This document shows, piece by piece, positions 1-6,409 of a stretch of 43,813 nt of DNA. Every line of letters begins with the position of its first letter. Within the stretch, counting starts at the first letter, position 1. Location of the stretch: the IMG/VR virus record IMGVR_UViG_3300039045_000069, positions 1 to 43,813 of that record; one strand, written 5' to 3'. A program made the translations under genes and the position numbers. The notes under the pieces are model-generated. The model was not told where the DNA came from. It saw only the letters and a program-made list of their open reading frames with translations, and did no database searches. Source of the stretch: a virus.

Positions 1-63
1 GATTATTTTTCTAGTGCAAAAGAGTTTGTAGAAAATAAATTAAATAAAACACTAGAGTTATGA
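1..63 (+). CDS. C-terminal end of an unidentified protein (truncated by window edge)
   Basis: The frame starting at base 1 is open for 20 codons and stops at TGA 61-63; the visible tail ends in NKTLEL. The next gene's ATG (60-62) overlaps this stop as ATGA, the coupling seen elsewhere in the window, which supports a real gene end. Nothing can be said of its function. Confidence 0.5.
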   Translation, partial: DYFSSAKEFVENKLNKTLEL

Positions 64-449
64 AAGGTATGGGCCAAAAATCAAAGATAAGAAAATTTAG
101 TAACCTAGACACCTCTGAGATGTACAAGACGGGGCGTAAAGGAGCGTGTACAGATTACGTTTTATTTAACAAGGTAAGAAGAAAATATTTTAACAAAATC
201 AAATTACAGATAGACGAATTATCAGATGAAGTTAAAAATAAATTAATCTTTTCTCGTAGCAAATCACTAAATAAACAAAAAATTTATCATATATTAGAGT
301 ATGTAGATAAGTTTGATGTCTACGAATTGTCTAAACTTTTAAAGAAAGAGTATACATTAATTCAATTTATTTTTAAAATTTATGAGATACGAAGAGAAAA
401 AGCTAAGCAAAATTCTATCAAATTTAGGAATAAATCACAAACTAAGTAG
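60..449 (+). CDS. Small basic protein of unknown function
   Basis: This 129-residue lysine-rich protein is not recognised. Its C-terminal half is predicted mainly helical with many charged residues, and no catalytic motif is visible. The ATG at 60 overlaps the previous stop (ATGA); a second in-frame ATG at 69 is an alternative start. The end of the gene overlaps the next reading frame by 68 bases. The basic character would fit nucleic-acid binding, but that is inference. It is the first complete gene of the rightward arm. Confidence 0.6.
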   Translation: MKGMGQKSKIRKFSNLDTSEMYKTGRKGACTDYVLFNKVRRKYFNKIKLQIDELSDEVKNKLIFSRSKSLNKQKIYHILEYVDKFDVYELSKLLKKEYTLIQFIFKIYEIRREKAKQNSIKFRNKSQTK

Positions 450-741
450 TAGTATTTTACCTTACAAGCACCCCTATATATTAGAATTAATTGGTAGGTG
501 TGATACTTATGGTATTAGTTATTTATATGTGTCAATAACAGACTCTGTTATTGTTCATCATAAAGATAAGAATGCAAATATAATATGTAACACTTTAATA
601 TCCCCTGATAAAGGGGGCATGAGTGTTTTAATTATACAAAATAACATAGAGAACGTAAAGATTTATAGAGATATAATATTTTCTAATTTAGAAACTATAA
701 TTCCATTGGATGCTGAATATAAAATTATTGGAATATTGTAA
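382..741 (+). CDS. Hypothetical protein
   Basis: This 119-residue protein of unknown function starts inside the preceding gene (68-base overlap). The part beyond the overlap, from about residue 23, alternates hydrophobic and polar stretches like a small alpha/beta globular protein, so the ORF looks genuine. No ATG lies in frame just after the upstream stop, so either the overlapping ATG at 382 is used or a non-ATG start is. It ends before an 80-base intergenic region holding a consensus promoter, so it probably closes the transcript that enters from the left edge. Confidence 0.55.
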   Translation: MRYEEKKLSKILSNLGINHKLSSSILPYKHPYILELIGRCDTYGISYLYVSITDSVIVHHKDKNANIICNTLISPDKGGMSVLIIQNNIENVKIYRDIIFSNLETIIPLDAEYKIIGIL

Positions 742-759
742 AAATATTTGTCTCTAAAG

Positions 760-790
760 TTGTGTGTAAAATTTTTTCTACTTATATTTG
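760..790 (+). promoter_or_regulatory. Bacteroidetes-type promoter for the recombination/replication operon
   Basis: TTG at 760-762, a 20-base spacer, then TATATTTG at 783-790 match the Bacteroidetes primary-sigma pattern TTG-N17-23-TAnnTTTG exactly. It lies in the only intergenic space of notable size in the left arm (742-821) and would start RNA at about 796, some 25 bases before the ERF gene's ATG. Confidence 0.7.
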
Positions 791-821
791 TAAAATATAT
801 TTATAATTTAATTAAAGACTT

Positions 822-1379
822 ATGGAAAAATCAGAAACTATTGGCAAGTTATCTCTTGCCCTTTCTAAAGTACAGTCTCAACTGAGGCCTGCAAAAGAAA
901 ATTCAACAAATCCTTTTTTTAAATCAAGCTATGCAGACTTAGGCTCTGTATGGGATTCAGTTAGAAAGTTACTTTCAGATAATGAACTCTGTATAATACA
1001 AATGCCTACGGATGTTGGTGGTGTAACTACATTTTTATCGCACTCCTCTGGTGAATGGATTTCATCTACTTGTTTCATACCAGCAAAGGAAGATGCTCAT
1101 GGTGTCGGATCAGCTATTAGTTATGCTAGAAGATATGCCTTAGCATCTTTCGTAGGTGTTGTTACAGGAGAGGATGATGATGGAAACATGGCTGTAAAAG
1201 GAGTATCATCAAAACCTCTGCCAAGGTCAAAACCTAATCTATCAACTCAACAATTCAACGCTATGATAAAAGCAATTACAGATGGTAAAGGAGATGTTGT
1301 TAAACAAAAGATGAATGGATATAGTTTAAATTCAAAGCAGAAGAAAGATTTAAATGATGCGTTTAAAACTATTGTGTAA
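822..1379 (+). CDS. erf: ERF-family single-strand annealing protein
   Basis: The 185-residue product matches the ERF family of phage recombinases, which anneal complementary single strands during recombination-dependent replication. Family signatures are visible: FFKSSYADL at 32-40, after which a helix leads to the core strands, and GSAISYARRYAL at 96-107 followed by an acidic GEDDDGN stretch. The C-terminal third is a variable basic tail. The gene is first after a consensus promoter, and its stop overlaps the exonuclease ATG (TAATG), so the two are probably translationally coupled. Pairing an annealing protein with an exonuclease is the Red/RecET arrangement. Confidence 0.9.
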   Translation: MEKSETIGKLSLALSKVQSQLRPAKENSTNPFFKSSYADLGSVWDSVRKLLSDNELCIIQMPTDVGGVTTFLSHSSGEWISSTCFIPAKEDAHGVGSAISYARRYALASFVGVVTGEDDDGNMAVKGVSSKPLPRSKPNLSTQQFNAMIKAITDGKGDVVKQKMNGYSLNSKQKKDLNDAFKTIV

Positions 1380-2146
1380 TGGGTTTAGATGGTGTTATTA
1401 AAAAATTTGAAAGTGATAAGTTTTATTACTCTGATTATGAGTTCGTTACAAATTCACACTTGGGGACAATCAAAAGAGATATTAGAACTTATAAATTTCT
1501 AAGGGACAATCCAAATGACAGGGTAGAAACAATGCCTATGATTTTTGGGAGAGCTTATCACGTGGCAATGCTTGAGCCAAATGAGTTTGATAAGAAAGTT
1601 AAGGTTTGTAATTCGGCTACAAGAACCACTAAAATGTTCAGAGAGTTTAAAGCAGATAATCCAAATGCTCCTACCATACTTTTAACAAAAGAGTATGATA
1701 AGATTATGAAAATGCAAGAGGTTTTATTTAAACACAAGCAGGTAAAAGATCTGCTAACTACAGATGGTATTACTGAAGTTGCAAACGCTTGGCAAGATGA
1801 TGACATTGGAGTTTATTGTAAAGGTAAAGCAGATTATAAAAACAAAAATGTTTTAATTGATTTAAAGACAACAATAGACTCGTCTCCTTATGGGTTCTCT
1901 CAATCTTGTAAGAAATATGGATATGATAGGCAAGCATCTTTTTATATGGATGGTTTTAATTGTGATGAATTTATATTTATTGTGCAAGAAAAAGAACCAC
2001 CTTTTAATGTGTCTATATATTATACTAGTGATAATTTTTTAACACAAGGAAGGGATGAGTACAAACATTTGCTAGATGTTTATCGAAAATATTTTATTGA
2101 CAATGAATATTCATTAGACGATTATGTAATAATAGAAACACTATGA
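1379..2146 (+). CDS. RecE-like PD-(D/E)XK exonuclease
   Basis: This 255-residue protein looks like the phage exodeoxyribonuclease VIII / DUF3799 group of PD-(D/E)XK nucleases. Visible motifs are FGRAYH at 56-61 (early helix with the conserved histidine), the core GKADYK at 149-154 with D152, IDLKT at 160-164 with D161 and K163, and the following helix motif QASFY (Q185, Y189). It should resect double-stranded ends and hand single strands to the ERF partner encoded immediately upstream. Its stop overlaps the next ATG (ATGA). Family level is confident; polarity of digestion is not deducible. Confidence 0.87.
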   Translation: MGLDGVIKKFESDKFYYSDYEFVTNSHLGTIKRDIRTYKFLRDNPNDRVETMPMIFGRAYHVAMLEPNEFDKKVKVCNSATRTTKMFREFKADNPNAPTILLTKEYDKIMKMQEVLFKHKQVKDLLTTDGITEVANAWQDDDIGVYCKGKADYKNKNVLIDLKTTIDSSPYGFSQSCKKYGYDRQASFYMDGFNCDEFIFIVQEKEPPFNVSIYYTSDNFLTQGRDEYKHLLDVYRKYFIDNEYSLDDYVIIETL

Positions 2147-2334
2147 AATTAATAGATCACTTAAAAAAAGAAAAAGTAAGTATGGTATACTTATCAAATG
2201 AAACAGGGTTAAGCCGACCTACCCTGTATAAATACTTGGATTCTCCAGAGGAGTTTAAAGTAAAACACTTCAAGAGAATATGCGAGTTAATTAAAGTTAA
2301 TCAAAGGGAGGCTTTAATAAATTTATTTAAATAA
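2143..2334 (+). CDS. Small helix-turn-helix protein
   Basis: The 63-residue protein is nearly all one helix-turn-helix: residues 13-32 (VSMVYLSNETG then LSRPTLYKYL) have the helix, tight turn and recognition-helix spacing of Cro/XRE-like domains. It overlaps the exonuclease stop as ATGA and precedes the SSB-like gene by 3 bases, so it belongs to the recombination operon. It may autoregulate that operon or act as a DNA-binding accessory; no operator repeats are obvious nearby. It is too small and too embedded to argue for a lysogeny repressor. Confidence 0.75.
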   Translation: MKLIDHLKKEKVSMVYLSNETGLSRPTLYKYLDSPEEFKVKHFKRICELIKVNQREALINLFK

Positions 2335-2337
2335 ACT

Positions 2338-2586
2338 ATGGAACGAATTTATGTAGGAAATGGAACAGAAAAATTTGACGGAGATTTAGTTGAGTTTTCT
2401 GTTAATCTTTCTAAGATTGGAAAGGACGCAAAAGATCATGTGTTTGATTACAATGGCGAAAAGTTTGTAAAACTTAAGATAGCCAAAAAGAAAGACGGAA
2501 AAGATGAGTACGGAAAGACTCATTATGTAGAGGTAAATACATTTAAACCTGAGGTTAAACCAGTGGAGGATGATTTACCATTTTAA
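2338..2586 (+). CDS. Putative small ssDNA-binding protein with SSB-like acidic tip
   Basis: This 82-residue protein ends in VEDDLPF, very close to the DDxPF tip by which bacterial SSB recruits helicases, nucleases and recombination proteins. The body alternates beta-like stretches (NLSKIGKDAKDHVF, FVKLKIAKKKDGK, THYVEVNTF), compatible with a compact OB-like barrel, with lysines grouped around residues 45-60. Position after ERF and exonuclease and before the helicase genes fits a single-strand binding role. No SSB domain can be confirmed by eye, and a coincidental acidic tail is possible. A GC-rich hairpin follows the stop codon. Confidence 0.6.
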   Translation: MERIYVGNGTEKFDGDLVEFSVNLSKIGKDAKDHVFDYNGEKFVKLKIAKKKDGKDEYGKTHYVEVNTFKPEVKPVEDDLPF

Positions 2587-2594
2587 TTAGTTAC

Positions 2595-2615
2595 AGGGGG
2601 GCTTTGCCTCCCTTT
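2595..2615 (+). terminator. Intrinsic terminator or attenuator after the SSB-like gene
   Basis: Bases 2595-2602 (A, six G, C) pair with 2606-2613 (GCCTCCCT) through eight pairs, one of them G-T, around a TTT loop, followed by TTTAATT. The U-tract is short and no promoter consensus is seen before the next gene, so partial read-through (attenuation between recombination and replication genes) is more likely than a full stop. Confidence 0.6.
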
Positions 2616-2634
2616 AATTAAAACCAAAAACTAA

Positions 2635-3123
2635 ATGAAATACAGAGTATCAGAAACTGATTTAATTAATCTTGACAAAGTTGATGCTATAGATATAGAT
2701 GGCAAGATTATAAACTTTAATATTGGTAATAAAACGTATCAATCCTTTTATAAAAACGAACAACAAGCTATGTTTGTATTTAATAATATTGTAAATCATT
2801 TTAAACTTATAGACTTTAGATTTAAAGTAGAGAAGGAAACTAAATTTGACAGTCGTAAAGACAAAGCTTTTGAAATGTTTTGGAATTTGTATGACAAAAA
2901 AGTAGACAAGTCTAGATGTAAGGTATCGTTTATGAGATTATCTATGAATGAAATGGTATTAGCTGTTAAAAATGTAAGCAAATATGTCAAGGCTACTCCT
3001 GATAAAAAATATAGAAAAGACCCAAGATCTTGGATAATAGCAAAGGCTTGGCTGAATGAAATTAATAACCAAAAAAGTAATACAAAATATATAAAGCCAA
3101 AGTATGTCAATGATGAAAGATAA
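2635..3123 (+). CDS. Putative helicase loader / replication accessory protein
   Basis: The 162-residue protein has two parts. The N-terminal 75 residues look beta-rich and are not recognised. The C-terminal part, from FEMFWNLYDKKVDK to DPRSWIIAKAWLNEI (about 83-145), follows the pattern of phage replisome organiser or helicase-loader C-termini: an F-x-x-FW-x-LY-x-KK start, a helical repeat, then a short basic loop with SW or TW and a WLN-like helix. It overlaps the DnaB gene by 20 bases, which supports a loading role. The assignment rests on motif shape and context only. Confidence 0.55.
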   Translation: MKYRVSETDLINLDKVDAIDIDGKIINFNIGNKTYQSFYKNEQQAMFVFNNIVNHFKLIDFRFKVEKETKFDSRKDKAFEMFWNLYDKKVDKSRCKVSFMRLSMNEMVLAVKNVSKYVKATPDKKYRKDPRSWIIAKAWLNEINNQKSNTKYIKPKYVNDER

Positions 3124-4405
3124 TTTTCAAATGGAGATAAATTTATTGGGTAAAATTTTAAACTCTCCTAAAGAGTATTATGATGTTCATTCTTTAATAT
3201 CTGAAGGGTTGTTTATTGATCCTTTAAACAGAAGAATATATAAGGTTTTATCTGAGCTATTAAACAAAGGAGAAAAGGTTGACCCTTTAATTATAAGATC
3301 AAAAATAAATGACCCACTAATAAGTGTTAGGCTTGGGGATTGTATATCCTCTGACCACTTCTCTTATATAACAAAGCATCTAGTTTTATTCTTATCACAA
3401 GAAGACAAGAAAACAAAATTAAAATCACTACTTCAAAATACAACTATTAAGATAGATAAGGGGCATGATTTATTTGAAGTTATAGATTATGTAGAGGACA
3501 ATATAAAGTCTATATCAGAGGTTAGAGATAGTGGTATACCTGATATTAAAAAGCAACTTAAAAATTTACATAAAGATATAGACGATAGATTAAGTAATAA
3601 GTTTGTCTCTGGAATACCAACGGGCTTTCAATCTATTGATAAGTTTACAGGTGGTTGGCAAAAGACAGACCTTATAATTATAGGTGGTGCTTCATCAATG
3701 GGTAAAACTTCTTTAGGTCTTGCTTTTTGTTTCAATGCTGTAAAGTCAGAGATACCAACAGCAATTTTTTCCTATGAAATGTCTGACTTACAACTACTAC
3801 AAAGATTAGTTTGCTCGGAGAGTCAAGTCAATAATAGATATGTTATGAAAGGAACTTTGCAAGGTCATGAGATTAAAAAAATACATGAGGCTATTTCGGT
3901 CTTAGAAAAGAAACCTTTATATATAGATGACTGCAGTGATTCTTCTATTAAATATTTGTTAAATAAAATTAGACAATACGTTATTACTAAAGACGTGAAA
4001 GTTTTTTTAGTTGACTACTTGCAACTTGTAAAATCTAGTGGTCAATCTAGAGAACAAGAGGTTGCTTATGTAGCTAGAGAACTTAAGAATATAGCCAAGT
4101 CTTTAAACATAACTATAATAGCTTTATCTCAACTAAGTAGAAATGTAGAAAGAAGAGATGCGAACAAGCCTACTCTTTCTGACTTAAGAGAAAGTGGAGA
4201 GATAGAGCAGGCAGCAGATATTGTAATGCTTGTATACAGACCTGAATACTATGGAATAGACACAGATGAAGAAGGTAATTCAACAGAAGGTTTAGTGGAT
4301 TTAATATTTGCTAAGGGTAGAAATATAGGTACTGGAACTTTACCTTTAAAGTTTAAGAAAGAATACACTAAATTTTTAGACCCAAATGATTATGGAGTCA
4401 GTTAA
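3104..4405 (+). CDS. dnaB: Replicative DNA helicase, DnaB family
   Basis: The 433-residue product has the full DnaB layout: an N-terminal helical domain (about 8-100), a linker, and a RecA-like ATPase from about 165. Walker A is GGASSMGKTS (194-203, K201, T202), Walker B ends VDYLQLV (D304), and the later ALSQLSR and DLRESGEIEQAAD stretches match the conserved DnaB/SF4 motifs. It unwinds DNA ahead of the fork as a hexamer. Start choice is uncertain among ATGs at 3104, 3110 and 3113, all overlapping the loader-like gene. No primase domain is fused and no DNA polymerase is in the window, so priming and synthesis are encoded elsewhere or borrowed from the host. Confidence 0.93.
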   Translation: MSMMKDNFQMEINLLGKILNSPKEYYDVHSLISEGLFIDPLNRRIYKVLSELLNKGEKVDPLIIRSKINDPLISVRLGDCISSDHFSYITKHLVLFLSQEDKKTKLKSLLQNTTIKIDKGHDLFEVIDYVEDNIKSISEVRDSGIPDIKKQLKNLHKDIDDRLSNKFVSGIPTGFQSIDKFTGGWQKTDLIIIGGASSMGKTSLGLAFCFNAVKSEIPTAIFSYEMSDLQLLQRLVCSESQVNNRYVMKGTLQGHEIKKIHEAISVLEKKPLYIDDCSDSSIKYLLNKIRQYVITKDVKVFLVDYLQLVKSSGQSREQEVAYVARELKNIAKSLNITIIALSQLSRNVERRDANKPTLSDLRESGEIEQAADIVMLVYRPEYYGIDTDEEGNSTEGLVDLIFAKGRNIGTGTLPLKFKKEYTKFLDPNDYGVS

Positions 4406-4469
4406 TATAATAATTGATTTAACACATTTTGTGATTGGAGTATGCACTGTTATCTATATAATTAAATAA
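4392..4469 (+). CDS. 25-residue single-span membrane peptide
   Basis: An ATG at 4392 lies in the last codons of dnaB in another frame and opens a 25-codon ORF stopping at 4467-4469, one base before the next gene's ATG at 4471. The peptide begins MESVNIIIDL and is almost entirely hydrophobic to a terminal lysine, with one likely membrane span (about residues 5-24). It exactly fills the gap between dnaB and the next gene with coupling-like overlaps, the argument that it is translated. Function is unknown. Confidence 0.45.
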   Translation: MESVNIIIDLTHFVIGVCTVIYIIK

Positions 4470-4470
4470 T

Positions 4471-4734
4471 ATGAGAAAAGAAATTTATTATGCTAAGGTA
4501 GAATACAAATGGAGAATAATTAGATTTTTAAAAGGGGTTAGCAAGCCATCTAAATCTTGGTCTTCATCAAGTTATGAGACTTGCATATTAACTAACAAGG
4601 TTTCAGAATTAAAACAGGATATGTACTTACTAAAAAATTTAAGATTAAAACACAAAAGTAGAAACGATATTGAAATAGTTTTTACAGATATAAAAAACGC
4701 TAAATATTTAACCATGTCTAATGATGTATATTAA
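4471..4734 (+). CDS. Small basic protein of unknown function
   Basis: This 87-residue protein is rich in lysine, serine and tyrosine, starts MRKEIYYAKVEYKW, and has a serine-rich patch (SKSWSSSSYE) near residue 30. It is not recognised and no motif is visible. It sits between the membrane peptide and the DUF1599 gene with 5 bases to the latter, so it is part of the same operon. The start is fixed by the tight upstream spacing. Confidence 0.65.
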   Translation: MRKEIYYAKVEYKWRIIRFLKGVSKPSKSWSSSSYETCILTNKVSELKQDMYLLKNLRLKHKSRNDIEIVFTDIKNAKYLTMSNDVY

Positions 4735-4739
4735 TAAAA

Positions 4740-5048
4740 ATGAAAGATAAAATAGAAAAAAAGTGCAACGAAATAAGAGACTTGTTGTTAGAAAAAAATG
4801 ACTCTTATGGTAACTCAGTATTTGAAAGTGGAATATTATTTGAAGTTGATCCAATGTATGCTATACAAGCTAGGATTAACGATAAACTAAATAGAATAAA
4901 ACACAAGAATACTTATCACACAGATAATGATCTTTTAGATCTAACAGGATATTTAATACTACTTCAAGTGTTAAAAGAAAATTTAGATGTAAAAGAAAAA
5001 TTAGATAAATATAAAATAGATAATATTAAATTTGAACAAACAACTTAA
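4740..5048 (+). CDS. DUF1599 / nucleotide-modification-associated (MazG-like) protein
   Basis: The 102-residue protein matches the DUF1599 (Nmad1) family, an all-alpha fold related to MazG-type nucleotide pyrophosphohydrolases. The characteristic order is present: KNDSYGNS (19-26), RINDKLNRI (45-53, basic helix) and NDLLDLTGYLILL (63-75). In phages such proteins are linked with control of nucleotide pools or with modified-base metabolism; which applies here is unknown. No thymidylate synthase, hydroxymethylase or glycosyltransferase is visible nearby, so base modification has no second support within this window. Confidence 0.8.
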   Translation: MKDKIEKKCNEIRDLLLEKNDSYGNSVFESGILFEVDPMYAIQARINDKLNRIKHKNTYHTDNDLLDLTGYLILLQVLKENLDVKEKLDKYKIDNIKFEQTT

Positions 5049-5051
5049 ATC

Positions 5052-5309
5052 ATGAACAAAGAACAAAAAGAACAAGAACAAAGACTTAGAATATTAAAGT
5101 TTGATTGCGAAATGAGACTTAAATCTGTAGAGATAGCAGCCACTATGAATACTAGTGTTGATGTCAAAAGACTACTATTAAATGCAGAAAACATAGCTAG
5201 ATATGTTTTTGGTGTTAGAGAAAAAGTAGAAGATGCTGCAAAGGATCAACCAGTTGAACAAAAAAATAAAGAAGAGAAAACTAAAGATGCTGTAATAGAA
5301 AACAAATAA
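5052..5309 (+). CDS. Small helical protein with charged tail
   Basis: This 85-residue protein has a helical core (about 5-57) and a disordered lysine/glutamate-rich C-terminus (from about 58). No catalytic motif or known family is seen. It follows the DUF1599 gene after 3 bases and precedes the DUF1064 nuclease gene by 33 bases, so it belongs to the same transcript. The core-plus-tail shape suggests a small scaffold or binding protein, but no function can be assigned. Confidence 0.6.
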   Translation: MNKEQKEQEQRLRILKFDCEMRLKSVEIAATMNTSVDVKRLLLNAENIARYVFGVREKVEDAAKDQPVEQKNKEEKTKDAVIENK

Positions 5310-5342
5310 GGTATAATAAAATAAAAATTTGTATCTTTCAAG

Positions 5343-5804
5343 ATGCAATTTAAATTTAAGAGAAAGAAAGGCAAGCAAATAACAAAGGCTAAAAAACATA
5401 ATGCAGATGGTATAACATTTGCCTCAGGGCTGGAGCTTTACTGCTACCTAGCTTTAAAGAATGCTAAGATTCCAAATAAATATGAGGGTAAAACTTTTGA
5501 GATATCAAAAAAATTTAAACTCAAAGGAAATCTTATGGATAGAGGGAAACTTAAAGGTAAAACAGTTTTTAAATTAAAGTCTGGTAATGTAAGAAAGATA
5601 TCATATACCCCCGACTTTATAAATCTTGATGAAGGTTTTATTATAGAGACAAAAGGATTAAGAACTGCTGAGTTTAAGATGAGGTTTAAGTTATTTTTAA
5701 AGCATTTAAATAACACAAATAAAAATTATGATGTTTATGTACCATCAAATAGAAAAGAGGTTGATATAACAGTAAAAACTATTTTAAAAAAAATAAAAAA
5801 ATGA
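5343..5804 (+). CDS. DUF1064-type PD-(D/E)XK nuclease
   Basis: The 153-residue protein has the DUF1064 layout of small phage endonucleases: a basic N-terminus, FASGLE (26-31, E31 as the first-helix acid), YTPDF (88-92, D91) and IETKG (101-105, E102 and K104), which together form the PD-(D/E)XK metal site, followed by the basic helix FKMRFKLF (111-118). It could resolve branched recombination or replication intermediates, as proposed for such phage nucleases, or cut DNA in another structure-dependent way. The family identity is firmer than the substrate. Its TGA overlaps the next ATG (ATGA). Confidence 0.82.
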   Translation: MQFKFKRKKGKQITKAKKHNADGITFASGLELYCYLALKNAKIPNKYEGKTFEISKKFKLKGNLMDRGKLKGKTVFKLKSGNVRKISYTPDFINLDEGFIIETKGLRTAEFKMRFKLFLKHLNNTNKNYDVYVPSNRKEVDITVKTILKKIKK

Positions 5805-5929
5805 ATAACAAAAAAGAAAAATTTGATCCAAAAAATTTAGATTTAATTGAATATATAAAAGACTTAGATAAGAAGGATATATCTGATGCTCGTGATATTG
5901 ATGATGAATGTGAATCCTGTGAATACTAA
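5801..5929 (+). CDS. 42-residue acidic peptide with CxxC
   Basis: The ATG at 5801 overlaps the nuclease stop (ATGA) and opens a 42-codon ORF ending at 5927-5929, one base before the next ATG at 5931. The peptide is lysine-rich at its start and strongly acidic later, closing with DDECESCEY, so it carries a CxxC pair. The exact gap-filling placement argues for translation. A metal-bound or redox pair is possible, but there is only one CxxC; function is unknown. Confidence 0.55.
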   Translation: MNNKKEKFDPKNLDLIEYIKDLDKKDISDARDIDDECESCEY

Positions 5930-5930
5930 A

Positions 5931-6167
5931 ATGAAAGTAAGAAAAGATGGGACTAGCCCATACTACACTAACAAAAATGTTAGAAAAAAAATAGACAAAC
6001 TTCTTCATGAGAACTCTAAGATATGGTCTAACCTTGGGACAGGAACTCCTATTGATTTTAAATCTAGAAAAGAAGGAGAGAAAGAATGGAGTAAGATAGC
6101 TAAGAAAATAAAAGAATTAGATGAATCTTTTTTTAAGATAGTTTGTCCATACGGGATAGATTCTTAA
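5931..6167 (+). CDS. Small basic protein, last gene of the rightward arm
   Basis: The start is placed at 5931 (MKVRKDGTSPYYTN), giving 78 residues; an upstream in-frame ATG at 5886 lies inside the preceding small gene and would add 15 residues unlike the rest. The protein is basic and lysine-rich with a helical C-terminal part (about 45-65); no family is recognised. Its TAA (6165-6167) interlocks with the TAA of a convergent minus-strand gene (6164-6166), so the two arms meet without a gap. Confidence 0.65.
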   Translation: MKVRKDGTSPYYTNKNVRKKIDKLLHENSKIWSNLGTGTPIDFKSRKEGEKEWSKIAKKIKELDESFFKIVCPYGIDS

Positions 6168-6295
6168 TCCCAAGTAACAAATATACAAAAGCACAATACA
6201 AAAACTTGCACTTCGTTGTATGGGTTTTCTTGTGTTGAGCTAAATGTTCTTACCCCAAACACACATCCTTCTATTAAATTAATTCCTATTTGCAT
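6164..6295 (-). CDS. 43-residue hypothetical protein at the convergence point
   Basis: On the minus strand an ATG at 6295 opens 43 codons ending TAA at 6164-6166. The peptide begins MQIGINLIEGCVFGVRTF, has a polar middle with ENPYNEVQ, and ends in a hydrophobic stretch, VFVLCFCIFVTWD. The composition is protein-like, and I recall similarly patterned short proteins (a GINxIEG start and a PYxExQ middle) in Bacteroidetes phages, though this could not be checked. It overlaps the plus-strand gene by four bases stop-to-stop and lies just downstream of a terminator hairpin, so its expression needs read-through. Confidence 0.55.
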   Translation of the reverse strand: MQIGINLIEGCVFGVRTFSSTQENPYNEVQVFVLCFCIFVTWD

Positions 6296-6296
6296 A

Positions 6297-6330
6297 ATAA
6301 AAAAATAGGGGAAGTATTACCTCCCCCTAC
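6297..6330 (-). terminator. Intrinsic terminator of the structural-gene arm
   Basis: Read on the minus strand, TAGGGGGAGGT (6319-6329) and ACTTCCCCTA (6306-6315) form a GC-rich stem with a small bulge, followed at once by a T-run (6305-6299). This is the classic intrinsic form and lies 70 bases after the stop of the 3253-residue gene. It also lies just ahead of the 43-residue gene. Confidence 0.8.
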
Positions 6331-6372
6331 TAACCAAATAACTATGTGAAATTATGAAAACTTATCATAAAA
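6297..6372 (-). ncRNA. Candidate ~75-nt small RNA or attenuated leader
   Basis: A consensus promoter (6379-6409) predicts a start near 6372, and a strong terminator ends near 6297. The intervening RNA holds a first hairpin from the inverted repeat TTATGA (6365-6370) / TCATAA (6352-6357), read on the minus strand, and then the terminator hairpin. It would be a short two-hairpin RNA, or the leader of the 43-residue gene if polymerase reads through. This is prediction only. Confidence 0.4.
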
Positions 6373-6378
6373 CTATAT

Positions 6379-6409
6379 CAAAGATATAAAACTTTTATTT
6401 AATATCCAA
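6379..6409 (-). promoter_or_regulatory. Bacteroidetes-type promoter upstream of the small RNA / 43-residue gene
   Basis: On the minus strand TTG (6409-6407), a 20-base spacer and TATCTTTG (6386-6379) match TTG-N17-23-TAnnTTTG exactly. The -33 element lies in the last codons of the 3253-residue gene. The predicted transcript runs into the terminator at 6330-6297. Confidence 0.6.

Noticed and set aside
5886-6167. Longer start (93 residues) for the last rightward gene
   Set aside because: The first 15 residues lie inside the coupled 42-residue gene; ATG 5931 gives one-base spacing and a natural start.
6168-6398. Plus-strand terminator for the rightward arm
   Set aside because: Partial inverted repeats (for example CACAA/TTGTG near 6200-6240) lack a stable stem and T-run on the plus strand.
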